Positions 43,640-55,429 of a stretch of DNA of 64,000 nucleotides are shown piece after piece. Under the pieces are notes generated by a model. The model made no database searches, was not told the origin of the DNA, and saw only the letters and a list, made by a program, of their open reading frames with translations. Position numbers and translations under genes: made by a program. How positions within the stretch are numbered: the stretch's first letter is position 1; each line of letters opens with the position of its first letter. Source of the DNA: Lepas anatifera (Eukaryota > Arthropoda > Thecostraca > Lepadidae); contig JAOTON010002191.1 of assembly GCA_034440635.1 (NCBI GenBank), forward strand, positions 372,001 through 436,000, read 5' to 3'.

Positions 43640-44085
43640 CCCGAGCTGCCCTCAGTCGGTGAGTGTTGTCGGCCCAAGCTGCCCTCGGACGGTGAGTGTT
43701 GTCGGCCCGAGCTGTCCTCAGTCGGTGAGTATTGTCGGACCGAGCTGCCCTCAGGCGGTGAGTGTTGTCGGGCCGAACTTCCCTCAGTCGGTGACTGTTG
43801 CCGGCCCGAGCTGTCCTCAGTCGGTGAGTGTTTTCGGCCCGAGCTGTCCTCAGTCGGTGAGTGTTGTCGGCCCAAGCTGCCCTCGGACGGTGAGCGTTGT
43901 CGGCCCGAGCTGTCCTCAGTCGGTGAGTATTGTCGGACCCAGCTGCCCTCAGACGGTGAGTGTTGTCGGGCCGAACTTCCCTCAGTCGGTGACTGTTGCC
44001 GGCCCGAGCTGCCCTCAGTCGGTGAGTGTTTTCGGCCCGAGCTGTCCTCAGTCGGTGAGTGTTGTCGGCCCGAGCTGCCCTCAGC
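43640..44085 (+). repeat. 33 bp minisatellite (11-codon unit)
   Basis: There are about 13.5 tandem units of GAGCTGCCCTCAGTCGGTGA plus GTGTTGTCGGCCC. Thirty-three bases is a multiple of three, so all frames stay open; the frame starting upstream at 43373 reads PELPSVGECCR-type repeats. A second-order period is visible: six units (198 bases) repeat as a block, since the marker CCCAAGCTGCCCTCGGACGG occurs at about 43672 and again at 43870. Every unit contains GGTGAGTG, a strong 5' splice-site match. Coding status is undecided. Confidence 0.9.
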
Positions 44086-44718
44086 TTTTCCGACTGCGGC
44101 GTTATGGCTTACCGTCTTAGTCGCGACCACGAGGTTGCATCCGAAAGCATATCTACGAATGGGTTTGTAATACGCTTGTTGGCAAGTGCAGATCGAGGCT
44201 AAATCCAACTCTTAGGCGGCAGAACTGGGGGGGGGGTGGGCACTAGGGCACCGTTCCCCTCCCTCTTAAATGATAAATGTTAACACTAACCCTATGACGT
44301 TGGCCGAAAAGAATGGGTTGAAAAGTCCGTGATGCCCCCCTCTCCCATAAGTCCGGACCCTCCGCCGCCACTGCTGATCCGACCGCAAACTGGTCAGTAC
44401 TGGTCAGTTGAAAAGGCCTACACAAACCTGGCCCTTCTGGCCCTCTTGGTGCCGTTCTCCGTTGGCGGTAAGATATGTTCTCAGCCGAAGTTTTATGGAT
44501 TGAACCGTCGTCAGCCGCTGAGTCAAAAACCGATTCCTTCAGCTATTATTTTGGGAAATACGTGGCAGATATCTGGTAAAGAAACTTACTGATTATTGCT
44601 AGGAATTGCTGGTCTTATTGTTAGGAATGACGTGCTTGTTTCACATTGTCTTCCCAAGTTAAGAGCTTATTGGCTAAGTTTCATAGTTCTTGGCTCTGAA
44701 ACATTTTTTTTGTCGCAG

Positions 44719-44791
44719 CGAGCATCCGCAAAGAGAGGATTTGCCGAGTGTGGACGCCGCCAGCAAGGAGGCTGGGTCATCACGGCAATGG
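44719..44791 (+). CDS. Candidate internal coding exon
   Basis: A polypyrimidine run and TTTTTTTTGTCGCAG acceptor are followed by 73 bases and a TGG|GTGAGT donor. One of the open frames reads EHPQREDLPSVDAASKEAGS then SRQW, beginning after one base and ending in phase 0. Splice signals on both sides are good; the protein is not recognised. It could instead be an untranslated exon. Confidence 0.35.
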
Positions 44792-45589
44792 GTGAGTGTG
44801 TGCCCGCGGGATGCATGATCTTTCTGCTATAAGTGCGTTGGCTGTGTTCTGATATCACTCGAAGTGACCGTGGATGGCGAGTGAAAACGCTAAGGTCCTC
44901 CTGCGTATCGATAAGGGATCACTTTACTACGTTGTGGGATACCACGCCTGAACTCTCACATTTGATGCTCGTTGCGATGTACTTTCCAACAGCAGCAGCC
45001 TCCGTTCGGCAGCCATGTTCGGGAAGCCTTCGTGCGTGCAACCTTCGTTAGCACCTTGAAATGCCAAGTTATGCTATCCGATATAATCCAGAGGGGCCGA
45101 GCCAATCTTGAATACCTTCTGAGCAGAAGCTGCTCAAAACATGATAAATCGGGTCTCAGGCCAGGGACCAGTTTTCGAAGCTTGTTTAGAAGAAAGTGGC
45201 TTATGAATGAAGGCTCGGGATGGTTGTATGCTGTGCAGGAGAGGACCCCCGGGTGACTGCAGTATGCGGTACCCTTCCTATGGCCTCTCCCCGCCGTCAT
45301 ACACGGCTGAATTGGCTGACAGGTAACATTGGTCCCACATAGATCTATCTGATCGTATAGGTTTCCGTTGGTCATTCCTGAGTGTTTTATTTACGTTTCA
45401 AGGTCAGCCATCCAGTTTTTGGTTGAGCAACAGTCTTAATTCAATTTTATCGCGAAATTAACTTGGGGTATGGACAGATAAAGCACTTCGTCAAACAAAA
45501 TACAATAACTGCCGGCATATCAGATATTGACTCGCCGTCGACCGTATTTAGACCGGTACCATGATGCAAAACATTCGGAGCCTCTCGAG

Positions 45590-45725
45590 ATCCCGGAGCC
45601 ATCCTGAATCTGCCGGATTCCGACACCCTGGATCCGTCCAGATCAGATGCCCTGAATCCGTCCGGTTCCCAAACCCTGGATCCGTCCGGCTCAGATGCCC
45701 TGGATCCGGCCGGCTCGGACACTTC
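45590..45725 (-). repeat. 24 bp repeat, about 5 units
   Basis: GGATCCGTCCGGCTCAGATG plus CCCT recurs about five times with substitutions. Both strands are open; the minus strand reads EPDGSRVW-like 8-residue repeats. Too short and irregular to call a gene. Confidence 0.65.
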
Positions 45726-45899
45726 GGGGCAGCATCTGCCGGTGAGACGGTGGCGGCTGGGTGTTCACGCGACATCAGTGTCTTTGCCGTGTCGCCGGCT
45801 TTTGTCTCTGTCGATGATGAGCGCGGACCGTGTCGGCCGGGCAGAACGGAGATGACGGGACTGGGACCGCCCATCTGTTGACGGTCTCAGTCTGCATGT

Positions 45900-46950
45900 C
45901 ATGCTGGCTACATGAAGGGGCGCCGACCCTCAGTCAGTGCCCCGCTGCAGCGGCGGTCCGCTAGCGTTTACAGCGGAGCTGGTGCACCTTCTCCAGGGGA
46001 TGCAGTATGCGGTGTGCTCCCCGTAGTGTTCACTGGCCTTCAGTAGTGTACCCGTAATTTTGCCGTTATAGCCTGTAGGTGTGGCAGAATGAACTGTGGA
46101 AAACGTCTCAATTGGCTTGCACCTCTGAGGTGGTTTTTAGTCGCTGATGACAGTATTTTGGATGTGCATTGCATTTGTTGTACAGAAACACTTCGTCCTG
46201 CCTTTTTGTTTCAGTCATTGGCAGCTGACCGGGATTTATAGCTCTTGCGCTTAATCTTAATATTTTCAAAACTGTTACCGCTGGAAATATTCAATGGTAC
46301 ATTGGGACAATAGGTAACTTCCCGGTTAGTGAAATTCTGTTGAGAATCACCACCCCCCAAACCTCAGCGCTCGTGCGCGCCGGAGCTGAGAGTGCAGTGG
46401 TGATCGGGTTTGGGATGTGTCGCCAACCACCCTAGTAGGGACATCACAATACTCTTACTGGTTCACTTCGCTCACGCCGCGAGCAGTCTGCGGGGCAACT
46501 TGAAATAGATTTAGAATAAAAGCATCAGCCACAGAGAGAAAGAAGATGCTGTATAAATCAGCACGCTACAGTGCTTGAACTGTTTTAAATTGTACAAACG
46601 TTCGGTCATTGTGCGCAATACTCTATGGCGGGCGCAGAACGACCTAAAGTGCTGATGCACTCGAAAAACCTTGTATGCCGCTGTTATACTCATTGACGCC
46701 GCTCGTTTGGTGTCTCCTTCCTAGCCTAGCTGTCAACTTTATCAAGCGCTGTCCATGAAGTTGCAGGGCAGTTCTGCGCGTTTGATGGCGGCTCTGACAT
46801 AGGGAGCTTTTTTACAGCCGTTGGTAAATAGGTACATCAGCATAAGACTTTGACTTTACGTATTTTCGCGTGGACTCTTGTTGATGCAATTATCTTGACA
46901 CCAAGTATGCTTCTCGAAACCGAATGATATTATTTCCCTCTTCCTCCCTT
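45900..46950. other. No feature recognised
   Basis: Non-repetitive sequence without a defended exon. Composition shifts from GC-rich to AT-rich at about 46050 and back at about 46950. Confidence 0.35.
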
Positions 46951-47395
46951 TATTCCGTCGTGGCGAGGAGCGCTGAGGCGGCAGCCACGGGATCTGTCTC
47001 TTCGGTGGGCTCCTACCCGTCGGCTGGGTCGCCGATGAATGGCGGCGCCCTGCCTGCGCTCAGTTTCGGTACAGCGTGCGTCGTGGTGGGGGCGGCCGCC
47101 GAGCTCCGCTCTATCAGAACAGGCTGTAGCTGTCGCCGTGCTGCTCGCTGACTGCAGATCGCCTGTTCGTGCTGCCTGTATTGTACAGTAGTCCAGTTGG
47201 CGTTAGTGCGGCGACGGCGGTACCTTGTGGGACTGAGCGGAGGGCATCGAGAGCCTCCCCTCGTACAGAGGCAGCGTCGCCGCGCCAGCAGCGGCGGCGG
47301 CCGACGGCGCCAGGACAAAGGACGGCAGTGCGTGCGCCTCGGTGATGTTGTGACCGGCCGAGTCAGCAGGTCGCCGCTTCTCCTGCCCGTCCGCC
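46950..47395 (+). promoter_or_regulatory. GC/CpG-rich block upstream of exon at 47396
   Basis: About 450 bases of high GC with many CG dinucleotides run up to the ATG at 47396. This fits a 5' untranslated region or promoter of the gene that begins there. Frames on both strands are open by composition only. No TATA box is evident. Confidence 0.35.
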
Positions 47396-47437
47396 ATGTC
47401 AGAGCTTTACACCCCCAACGGCTACCAGCCACCCCAG
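47396..47437 (+). CDS. Candidate first coding exon (MSELYTPNGYQPPQ)
   Basis: GTCCGCCATGT is a good start context. Fourteen codons follow, reading MSELYTPNGYQPPQ, and then CAG|GTGAGG, a near-consensus donor in phase 0. The Tyr/Pro/Gln-rich start at the edge of a GC-rich block looks like a genuine short first coding exon. The protein is not recognised, and no second exon has been found in the remaining 16 kb. Confidence 0.45.
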
Positions 47438-47439
47438 GT

Positions 47440-50400
47440 GAGGTCGCGCTGCCGGGAAGCCGGCAGATAATGTCCTTCCTTGACTCACTCTACATTACCA
47501 TACGGCACATTCGTAGCTGACGTATCGGTGAGTGGAATTCGAGAGCCGGCGACTCCGTGTCCATACCGCTATCGTACAACTTAGACAGGCATCTCCCATG
47601 GTCAACTGCCGGATTGCACCAGTCTGTCCGTAATCTAGCCCTCTGATGCATTGGGGCCGGTTTGAGGGTCGGCGTAGAGAGGACAGACACTGCAGATGTG
47701 GTGAGATGCGGGTCTGAAGGAAAGGTAGCTGGAGTGTTAAGCCCCTCTTCACTCCGACACCACGGGTAGAATGTGAGTCAATGTATGAGTTCTGAAATCA
47801 GCGCGGCGCACGCCGTCCATGTAGGGCTGTGGCTTGTGTCGGTGGAGGTTTTGGTCGAGGTATGGATATTTTGCTTGTTTGCTGTGATTGTACATTGAAA
47901 ACAGTATGTACATGACGCGCAATATCACCAACTCGGAGGGTTATATCAGCCGAAGAGTATTTCTGAATGCAGCCGTTGATATTGCTCGAATCACTGAAGC
48001 TGTTGAGTTCCTCGGGGATTTGATCCGGTCGAAAATTTGGCTTGTGTCTTTCAATGAAGCTTCTCAGATCCGCCAGGATTAAGCGTAACATAGTGTTGGA
48101 ACTCATCCTCTGCATATCAGTGTGTATTCACAAATGGGGGGCCAGTGGTCCTCTAGCTATCTAATCTAAGCCATCTAGTAATCTAGTTAACTTATGTGAG
48201 AGATAAGATTCTCTGGTCTGCTCGGACTCCCGGCAGTTGGGCTTCAGCAGGCGCTGCCAGAAGACCCCAGCAGATCCGCTACAGCTGGTACTGCTGAGAC
48301 ACTACTGGCAGTTCCGTTCCAGCAGACATTGCTGAGACACTCCCGTCAGCTCTGTTTCGGCGGTTTGGCGTTTGGCCAGAGATTGAGTGCCGGCGACTGC
48401 GAGTGCAGTGCCGCCAGACCGATGCTCTGGCTGCCGTCCAGCGCGTGTCAGGCAGTCTGTCACCCGCTCGCCGCGGCGCCACGCTGGATCCCCCCACTAC
48501 TGGATCCCCGGCGTCCCTTTCCCAGCGGCGCCGCCACACTGGGTCCCCGGCGTCCCTTTCTCAGTGCGGAGCGACTGCCAACCACGCCCGGTCCGTACAA
48601 CACCCGCACGGTCAGACTGCTTCTGTCGCTGCTGCTGCTGCAGAGTGGAACATTGCTGCCATAGACTAGCATGGTGATGATGATGATGAGGGTAACGGTG
48701 CAGAAGGGGCGTCACCTGCGCGGGGCGTGCTGCAGCCGGCCGCCTCTGCATGGACGTCAGTGACTGGCACAACTCCGCCCGGCATGCTGCCGCTCTTTGG
48801 CCAATCATGACCGCATGAGTCGGTTGAGGCGCGGGTAGACCCCTGTGGCACTGCTGGGGCAACTCTCTTCTTGTGTCTGGTGAGCACCAGACCTACAAGA
48901 AAGCTGAAATATGCTGACCGGGGCACTACCGAATGCGTCACTCCAGATGGAGGCTGACCGAGGTACGGCAGCCAACAGCCTTATCCGTCTTGCCCTAAAT
49001 AAGCAACGTTCCGATCCTATCCAAGACTCAGATTACATTTTTGGCATGTTAAGACACTGGTCGGGGAGGTGCTTGGTTGGTTCGAAATTTGTCTAACACT
49101 GGTGATCTGAAAGATGGTTGTCAAATAAGAACATTTTTGTTAGCTGTGCCGACTTTTTAGATTGAAGTCATCTCCCATAGACAGTATATTACATAAACGA
49201 AATGAAGGGGTTTTCCGACAGTTGTTTGGTTCATGCCATTCCGAAGATTTGGGTCCGGTCTGCGGGTGAAAGCGGGGCACAAAGGCAGTGCAGATTAGAC
49301 AAGTCTTGAATATTGTATTTGAACAATTGAACTAGAGGAATGTCGCGTTTTCTCATTGGGTATTTTTCCATGGAAAGTGTCGTGTCACATACCAGTGTTT
49401 CTTCCTATTTGCTTTTCACAAGCCCCGGCAGCCGAAATCATGCAATCATGGTGGAATATTTGGGAGCTGTTGCTTTGTCCGTACCCAGGGCTACAAAAGC
49501 TTGCCAAATCTTCTGGCAATCACTAGAGCCTCTGTTATGGTCTGCATTATCGTTCGGCCGTCCTACATTGAGAAGTCGGAAGACAGTTGGTAAATTATAC
49601 CGCCTGTTCTGCGTTTGGGATGTTGCGGCAAATTCCGTGGTATTGAGTCACCCCAGTCAGATGTCCCAAGTTTACCCGTTGTCTCGATTACGGTTAATCT
49701 CATAACCGTTTTCAGTTTCGACATCCGTGTCTTCGAGTCCGTTTATCTATATTTTTGGGCATTGAGCCAGTTGTGCATCATCAGCTGTCGAACCCAAGAG
49801 CCTAATATGCCCTTGCAGTAAACGACTGAATTGGGAAGCATGGCCAAGCTGAGCTATACGCCGGACGTACTGTAAAGCGCAAAACACCACGTCCTTTATC
49901 AACTGTTCTCTCATAACATTAGACAGTATTCGAATTTAAACACTGGCTGGCGTGGCGTTAAGCTAATGTTTGGATTCCCGGCCTGAAACGTTCAGATCGA
50001 TCTTACAATATAGACGCACAGGTATGGGCCATGATCAGCAAGTTTGGGCTGGGTTAAAAGACCCAGAAAAGTCCCAAAATCACTAAATGAGACTGCTCTT
50101 AAGCCGGCAAACGGCCCCAGCTGAACAAGCGTGGACGCACAATCACTCTTTTTCGTTGTCACTAGCCAAATACGGATGCAATAGTAGTGATGTGGCTCGC
50201 TCTATGCAAATAAGTGTTCAACATTTTAGGATGTTTGCTCGTGAGGGAAGGGTTGCCTCTGTAATGTTTGAATGCAAGTGCACACTAAAGTGGCGTAATA
50301 GGTGTAGCAAAACGACCAAAAGCATTTCACTTTTCCACCACATTGGAGAGCCCGTTGTAGGGATGTTTAGTGTAGGATAGTAAACTTTTGTTCGTCATCA

Positions 50401-50909
50401 CTGGTAAGGTGGTCTCTGTGACGTCTGACATGGGGGCGCCTGACCTAGCGCCCTATATATCAATACCCACTACCACCGATTTTTCGATAGCGGCTGATTG
50501 AAGCCGTCCTCTCCTCGCCAACATCCCAGTGCGACGCATGCCCACCGTGTACAGTTAGAGTGCATAGCTATTTTGAGGCTCAGGCTAGTTCAAAGCGTTG
50601 CGGTATCACTGAATTGGCGTTTGTCATGTTTTATTCAGCCAAGTGCAAGGCCCTCCAACATTCTGAAGGGTGCTCGGTGAAGTCAGGCGCCGCTCAAGGG
50701 CTCGAGTGGGATAAACGGACACGTTGGGAACCATAGGCCAATCATGATGTCAGTATGGCCATCCAAACCTGCATGTCTTGCTGTTAGAATAGGCTCCGTC
50801 TATGGTTTCTAATTTTTCCAACTTGAAAATGGTTGCGGGCAATTCATTGGCCTTCCAAACAACGGCCAAAATTTGCCGCAGTATTCGCCTTCTTTCCTCC
50901 ATGCGTCGT
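47440..50909. other. 3.4 kb with no defended gene
   Basis: 48.3-48.9 kb is GC-rich with CAG/CTG-type words and all frames open; elsewhere composition is balanced. Nothing is recognised at the protein level. It may be intron of the gene starting at 47396. Confidence 0.35.
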
Positions 50910-51942
50910 TTAACCCGCGCCCCACCGGGGGTCCGGCGCCACCTTCGCCCCACCGGGGGCCATCGATGGCCCCCTCTAACTCCGAAAATATGGGCGTTAG
51001 CGCAAATCTGCAAAGTGCAATAGAAAGCTCGCGTGAATTCAGTAAGAAATTACTTCGCATGTTTTAGTGCTCAGGTCAATGGTTTGACCTCTAGAGGTCA
51101 AATTAGGTCAAGATCGGCTATTTTCACTCAAATATGCAATGATTAAGCAAACTGGGCATAACTCTTATGTCATTAGAGCTATTGAGGCCTGGTAAAGTAC
51201 ATTTGATAGCAAATTGCCAGTACTTTTTCCGCTATGTGGAACGTAAAGACCTCCCACCAGTGGTTTGACCGCCAGAGGTCACCTCGTGACCTAATATGAC
51301 CTGAGGTCACGAAAGGTCAAAAAGTGACCTTGCCGTATATCAAATGAAAGCCAGTGACAAGACAAACACGATGGTGTTTGTTTCACCGTTCTAGCTCAAT
51401 TAGGTCAAAAGTTATTGTCCAAATACTGTTTTTGACCTCTGGTGACCTTGGATGACCTTGGAAAAGTCAAAGGGCAAATATGACCCCTGGGATCCGTGAA
51501 AGGGTGTCCAAAAACGTTGTTCTGAGCAGTCTGGGTATTTGCAATCATTTTTGTGGCTTTTATATCATGAAATAGCTTTTCCCCATGCTTTGTCAATGGG
51601 AAAGGTCGCCTCGTGACCTGACCTCAGGGCACGAAATCGAAAAATCCCGGATATACACCTTGTAGACCCTGGAGAGGTCATGAAGTGTAGGAAGTTTCAA
51701 ATTGATCGACTTTGAAATGTAGCTCTTACAGAGCTCTAAAGGTGAAGTGAGGTGACCTTGGTTGACCTCGTCTAGTGACCTGACCTTGGGTGACCCGGGG
51801 TAAAAAATTTCAGGGATGATGGGAAAATGATGCAGTGAGAGGTAGAGCCCTCAACCGCGGTGCTGCGCCTCGTCGTTTTTCTGCTATCCCGGAAAAACCT
51901 TAGGGGGGCCATCGATGGCCCCCCCGGTGGGGCGAGGGTTAA
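50910..51942 (+). mobile_element. TTAA-2 MITE, copy 2 (complete)
   Basis: TTAA (50910-50913) then CCCGCGCCCCACCGGGGG at the left; CCGGTGGGGCGAGGG then TTAA (51939-51942) at the right. It is 1,025 bp between the TTAA sites, the inverse of copy 1 at 24079. The interior has many TGACCT/AGGTCA words and no protein. A conserved block near the right end (GTTTTTC...CCGGAAAAACC) also occurs in the TTAA-1 family. Confidence 0.9.
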
Positions 51943-52843
51943 TGAAATGAGCGCTTGATAAACATTGACTGCTCTAGTGCAAGGTCAAGGAAATACAATC
52001 TTGTCAGATATGATAATCGTATTTTGGCTAACAGTTACATCGGGTTAGCTCATGTTGACGAGGCGGTGGTAGGAGTAATGGCTGACGAGGAAGCTTTCCG
52101 GAACACTTCGCATGGGGAGATGGTGATGTATGGGACGTGCTCCTACATGGTGATGTATCACTTAATTCGAGTTGTTTTTGGAGGTTCTCACACTGTGCGC
52201 TAATTGTGCGAGAGCAGTGAACCCATTTCTTACTTCATGATATCGATCATGTGAATTGGCGCATTGCTTGGTCGGGTTTCGCGATCGATGACCCTTTAAG
52301 AGGCAATCCTCTGACAGAGGAAAGAAAGAGGGAAGGCGTTCAATATACCCGGCAGATATGTGATGATCTCGGACTCATTTGAAAGGCAGATTACGTGCTA
52401 CTCACCTGGCTCCTGGTCATGTAAGCAGCCGGTCGTCCAGTCATTCCAAAGTAATTTGTCTCTGAATTGGCTATGAATAAGCAAACGTGACTGAAACTTA
52501 CGATTTGAGCTGGAGGTTATTACTCATTGTTATACCTCACCGCATCAGTGTAATACTTTACTCTTCTTTTTTGTGCAATGTCGCGTAATGCTGGTATTTA
52601 TTCTGTTCAAGTATGAATAATGATGTTGTCTCGCTGTTGTGATGCAGCTGCTTTGGACAGATATAAGTGACACGATGGTGTAGGTGGGTTCTGCACCTCG
52701 CCATTCTCTCTCATGCAGCTGCAACATATGAGCACTTTGACCGGTTTGGCAATCGATTGTCGGAATAGATAGATCAAATTCAGCTCGTCGGGACTGATTC
52801 TTCGTCGGGGCAGGAGGCTGTTCGCTGTTATTCCGAGAAACCG
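51943..52843. other. No gene recognised
   Basis: The frame from 51955 to 52203 is open but has no domain or splice boundaries. Confidence 0.35.
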
Positions 52844-52883
52844 GTAAGTGATAGTGGGTGGCCTTCCACCCACTATCACTTAC
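52844..52883. other. 18 bp perfect hairpin, 4-base loop
   Basis: GTAAGTGATAGTGGGTGG (52844-52861), loop CCTT, and its exact inverse complement (52866-52883). It is immediately followed by two copies of GGTGCATGCG (52885 and 52919). A fold-back duplication or a small structured RNA are possible; the stem is short for a microRNA precursor. Confidence 0.85.
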
Positions 52884-53363
52884 GGTGCATGCGGATCACT
52901 ATATCACTATACGGAGCGGTGCATGCGCTATTCGCGAATGCTGTCCGCCGGGCTAGGCACGGCACATACCGCAGGTCAATCGACCCAGCCAGGATGGTTT
53001 GACTGTGAATGGTTCCATAGATGAGCGGATTCGGCGGGAAATAGCGTCCTTAGAAACTGGTTCCATCTAGTGCAACAACTTTCTTGTTCAGGTACCGGCA
53101 AAACCAGTGCATTACCGGGAGGGTAGGGAGCTTGAGTTGTTATGTTTGGAATAATGTTCTCTCAAAAGCCACGAAAGAGGTCCATGAATGTATTTAAGGT
53201 GACATCCGTAATGACCAAGAGTATTCAGCTCCTCAGGTCCGCATCTCAGGCTTGCCTGAGGCACAAAATGTGCAGCTTAGTCCTTCTAGTTTCTGAACCT
53301 CTTCCTCTGAACCACACCACTTCTCTATGAAATCTCACTGCTCTGGAAAATGGTGGACAAGAT

Positions 53364-53525
53364 GCCGCCCCGGTAGCTCAGTTGGCAGAGCGTTGGGCTC
53401 CAGCCCGCCCAGAAAACCGTGCGGTGGCAGAGCATTAGTGAAAGCTTGGGATCGGCTCCCCTGAGACGCGGCGGTGCCTCATTGAGTTAAAGCCGAACGT
53501 GCAATAACTAAACATTTAAAAAGTA
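53364..53525 (+). mobile_element. tRNA-like SINE candidate
   Basis: It begins GCCGCCCCGGTAGCTCAGTTGG; TAGCTCAGTTGG is a perfect A box and GGGCTCCAGCCC forms a tight anticodon-like hairpin. A B-box-like GGGATCGGCTCCC follows about 70 bases later, further than in a tRNA. It continues GCCTCATTGAGTTAAAGCCG and ends A-rich. No target duplication is found. It is not a functional tRNA, because the cloverleaf does not close. Confidence 0.5.
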
Positions 53526-54432
53526 ATACTGAATATTATGTTTGATTTGTATCTTACCTTTGGGGATTTTTGGCCAGTTGACAGTGTCTAAAGATGCAGA
53601 ATGACTGTCGACATTTAGTGTGAGCTTTTTCCGCGTAAATAGGACTTCCATATATGAGCTGGGGAGTGTCGAATCCGTACATGACCAGCCAAGCTAATGT
53701 TCAGAGTTCTCGTTCAAACATTTTTTGTTGGACACCTCCCTTCCGTAAAACGGTGTTCCGCCGTTATAATTGGGTTTGAACTGAAATATAAATTTGTTGT
53801 TGGAGGCCAAATTGCGCTCTTAGAATTTATGATTCAAATTAAAAGTCGTTAATTCAAATAAGATTATTCTATTTATTTAGCTATTTAATCACTGATTAGC
53901 CCAGCTACTGCTAGACCAAAGTATAGTCTAGTTTGTATTCGAAGTGTGATGGGGTTAGATGTGCCTATTTCCCCGTGTCTTGTTTTTTTAATTGCATTTG
54001 AATTGTGTGATCAATCACATTTCACACAGTTGAGCGCTCAATGAAATTCTTAAAGCGAAACGTTGGACTAACTAGTGATTAAATGATTAAAGTAATATAC
54101 AGATTCTAACATAATTTGACCTTCACCTACGCGCTGCTCAGTCAGTTCTAAGCTGTACTCGGGTTGGTAGATTATGAAAAACTCTAATTCAAACCCCGCA
54201 GATATCCTTTCCGTTTGGCTCCAACAAATATGCCATCCTTATATTTGGGTTTGGGTTTTTTTAGGAAAAGTTTTGGCCTTAATATGCAATTTTCATGGCG
54301 CTGCATTCAACTACAGCTCAAAGCGAGTAGATATTTTGTTTGTGATCAAATTTATTATTGTGAAGACGCCAAAAACTTGTTTTGATGTCGCAAGAATTTG
54401 AAAGAAACGAGGATATTTCTAACCTTGGGTAT
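53526..54432. other. AT-rich stretch, no gene
   Basis: About 0.9 kb of AT-rich sequence with short frames only, no recognised repeat. Confidence 0.35.
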
Positions 54433-55290
54433 TTAACACGCGCATTGACGGGGGCGGGTACCCGCCCCCCTCGGGTTTTTCGGAGACAGCAGAAAAACGG
54501 CGGCGCGCAGCGCCGCCGTACTTGGTATACCTTTTCCCTCATTATTTTTGCAACTTCTGTGAAAATTTTAAGGATAGGTCATCTCAGGTCAGGTCACCAG
54601 TACAGGTCAAGTGACCGGACCTAAAAAAGTTTAAGATAGCATAAGTCGGAGCAGGGTGAACTTATCCAATTAAAACTTACGTCACATAATGGGCTCACCG
54701 AGTTCTCTAAAATATGTTCCGGTATTTTTTATATCGATGACCTAAGGTCAGGTACGAAGCATGACCTCGCCATTGGTAATACATGGGAAATATGGTTTTT
54801 ACTGAATAACTCAGTAACAGATGGTGATAGAGCGTTTATTTTAGCTTCATTAGACTCGCCTTGGCTTTGCGGTTCTAATGATATGCATTTTATATAATTT
54901 GACCCTGACCTGACCTCAGGTCAGGTCAAATCTTTGATTTGACCTAGCAAGGTCAAATCATATATCATTCGATTTGGCTTGCTGCGAGGATTCATAGGGT
55001 TTAAGTCGTTTTGCTCTATCTTTACTTGTTCAGATGTAATGACCGAAAAACTTAATTTACATGTTATCCCTATGACGGCATGTGACGGCATGTTTTTGAC
55101 CTCTGGTGACCTTAAATGTGACCTGACAAAAAATGGTTCAAATATTTTCGATGGAGAAGCAGATGGGCTACCCTACGCCGTTTACTGTTTTTTGCTACCT
55201 ACCGTGGTTCTCGAGATCTTAGGGGGAGGCGGGTACCCGCCCCCTCGTCAATTCGAAGGTGGCTCAGACCCCCGTCAATGCGCGTGTTAA
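54433..55290 (+). mobile_element. TTAA-1 MITE, copy C (complete)
   Basis: 858 bp from TTAA to TTAA, with perfect 18 bp ends CACGCGCATTGACGGGGG and CCCCCGTCAATGCGCGTG. It is the cleanest copy of the family and shows the undisturbed site (about 55068) used by the MITE in copy A. It contains the CGGCGGCGC...GCGCCGCCG hairpin (54498-54518), TGACCTGACCTCAGGTCAGG (around 54907) and many other AGGTCA words. It has no protein. Confidence 0.93.
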
Positions 55291-55429
55291 GGTGGTAAAA
55301 ATAATGATCTATATTTTCAGACTTGTATTTTCCATAGAACTGTTCTTAAGAAATTCAACCAAGTTGGGCACTCCCTGTAAGATATCGACTGTAAAATTTC
55401 TGGTTTGGGGTCCAGGTTTTCAATCGGTA

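Noticed and set aside
43373..44170. 265-codon frame with 11-residue Cys-rich repeats
   Set aside because: All frames of the 33 bp array are open, so openness is not evidence. Kept as a repeat with coding status undecided.
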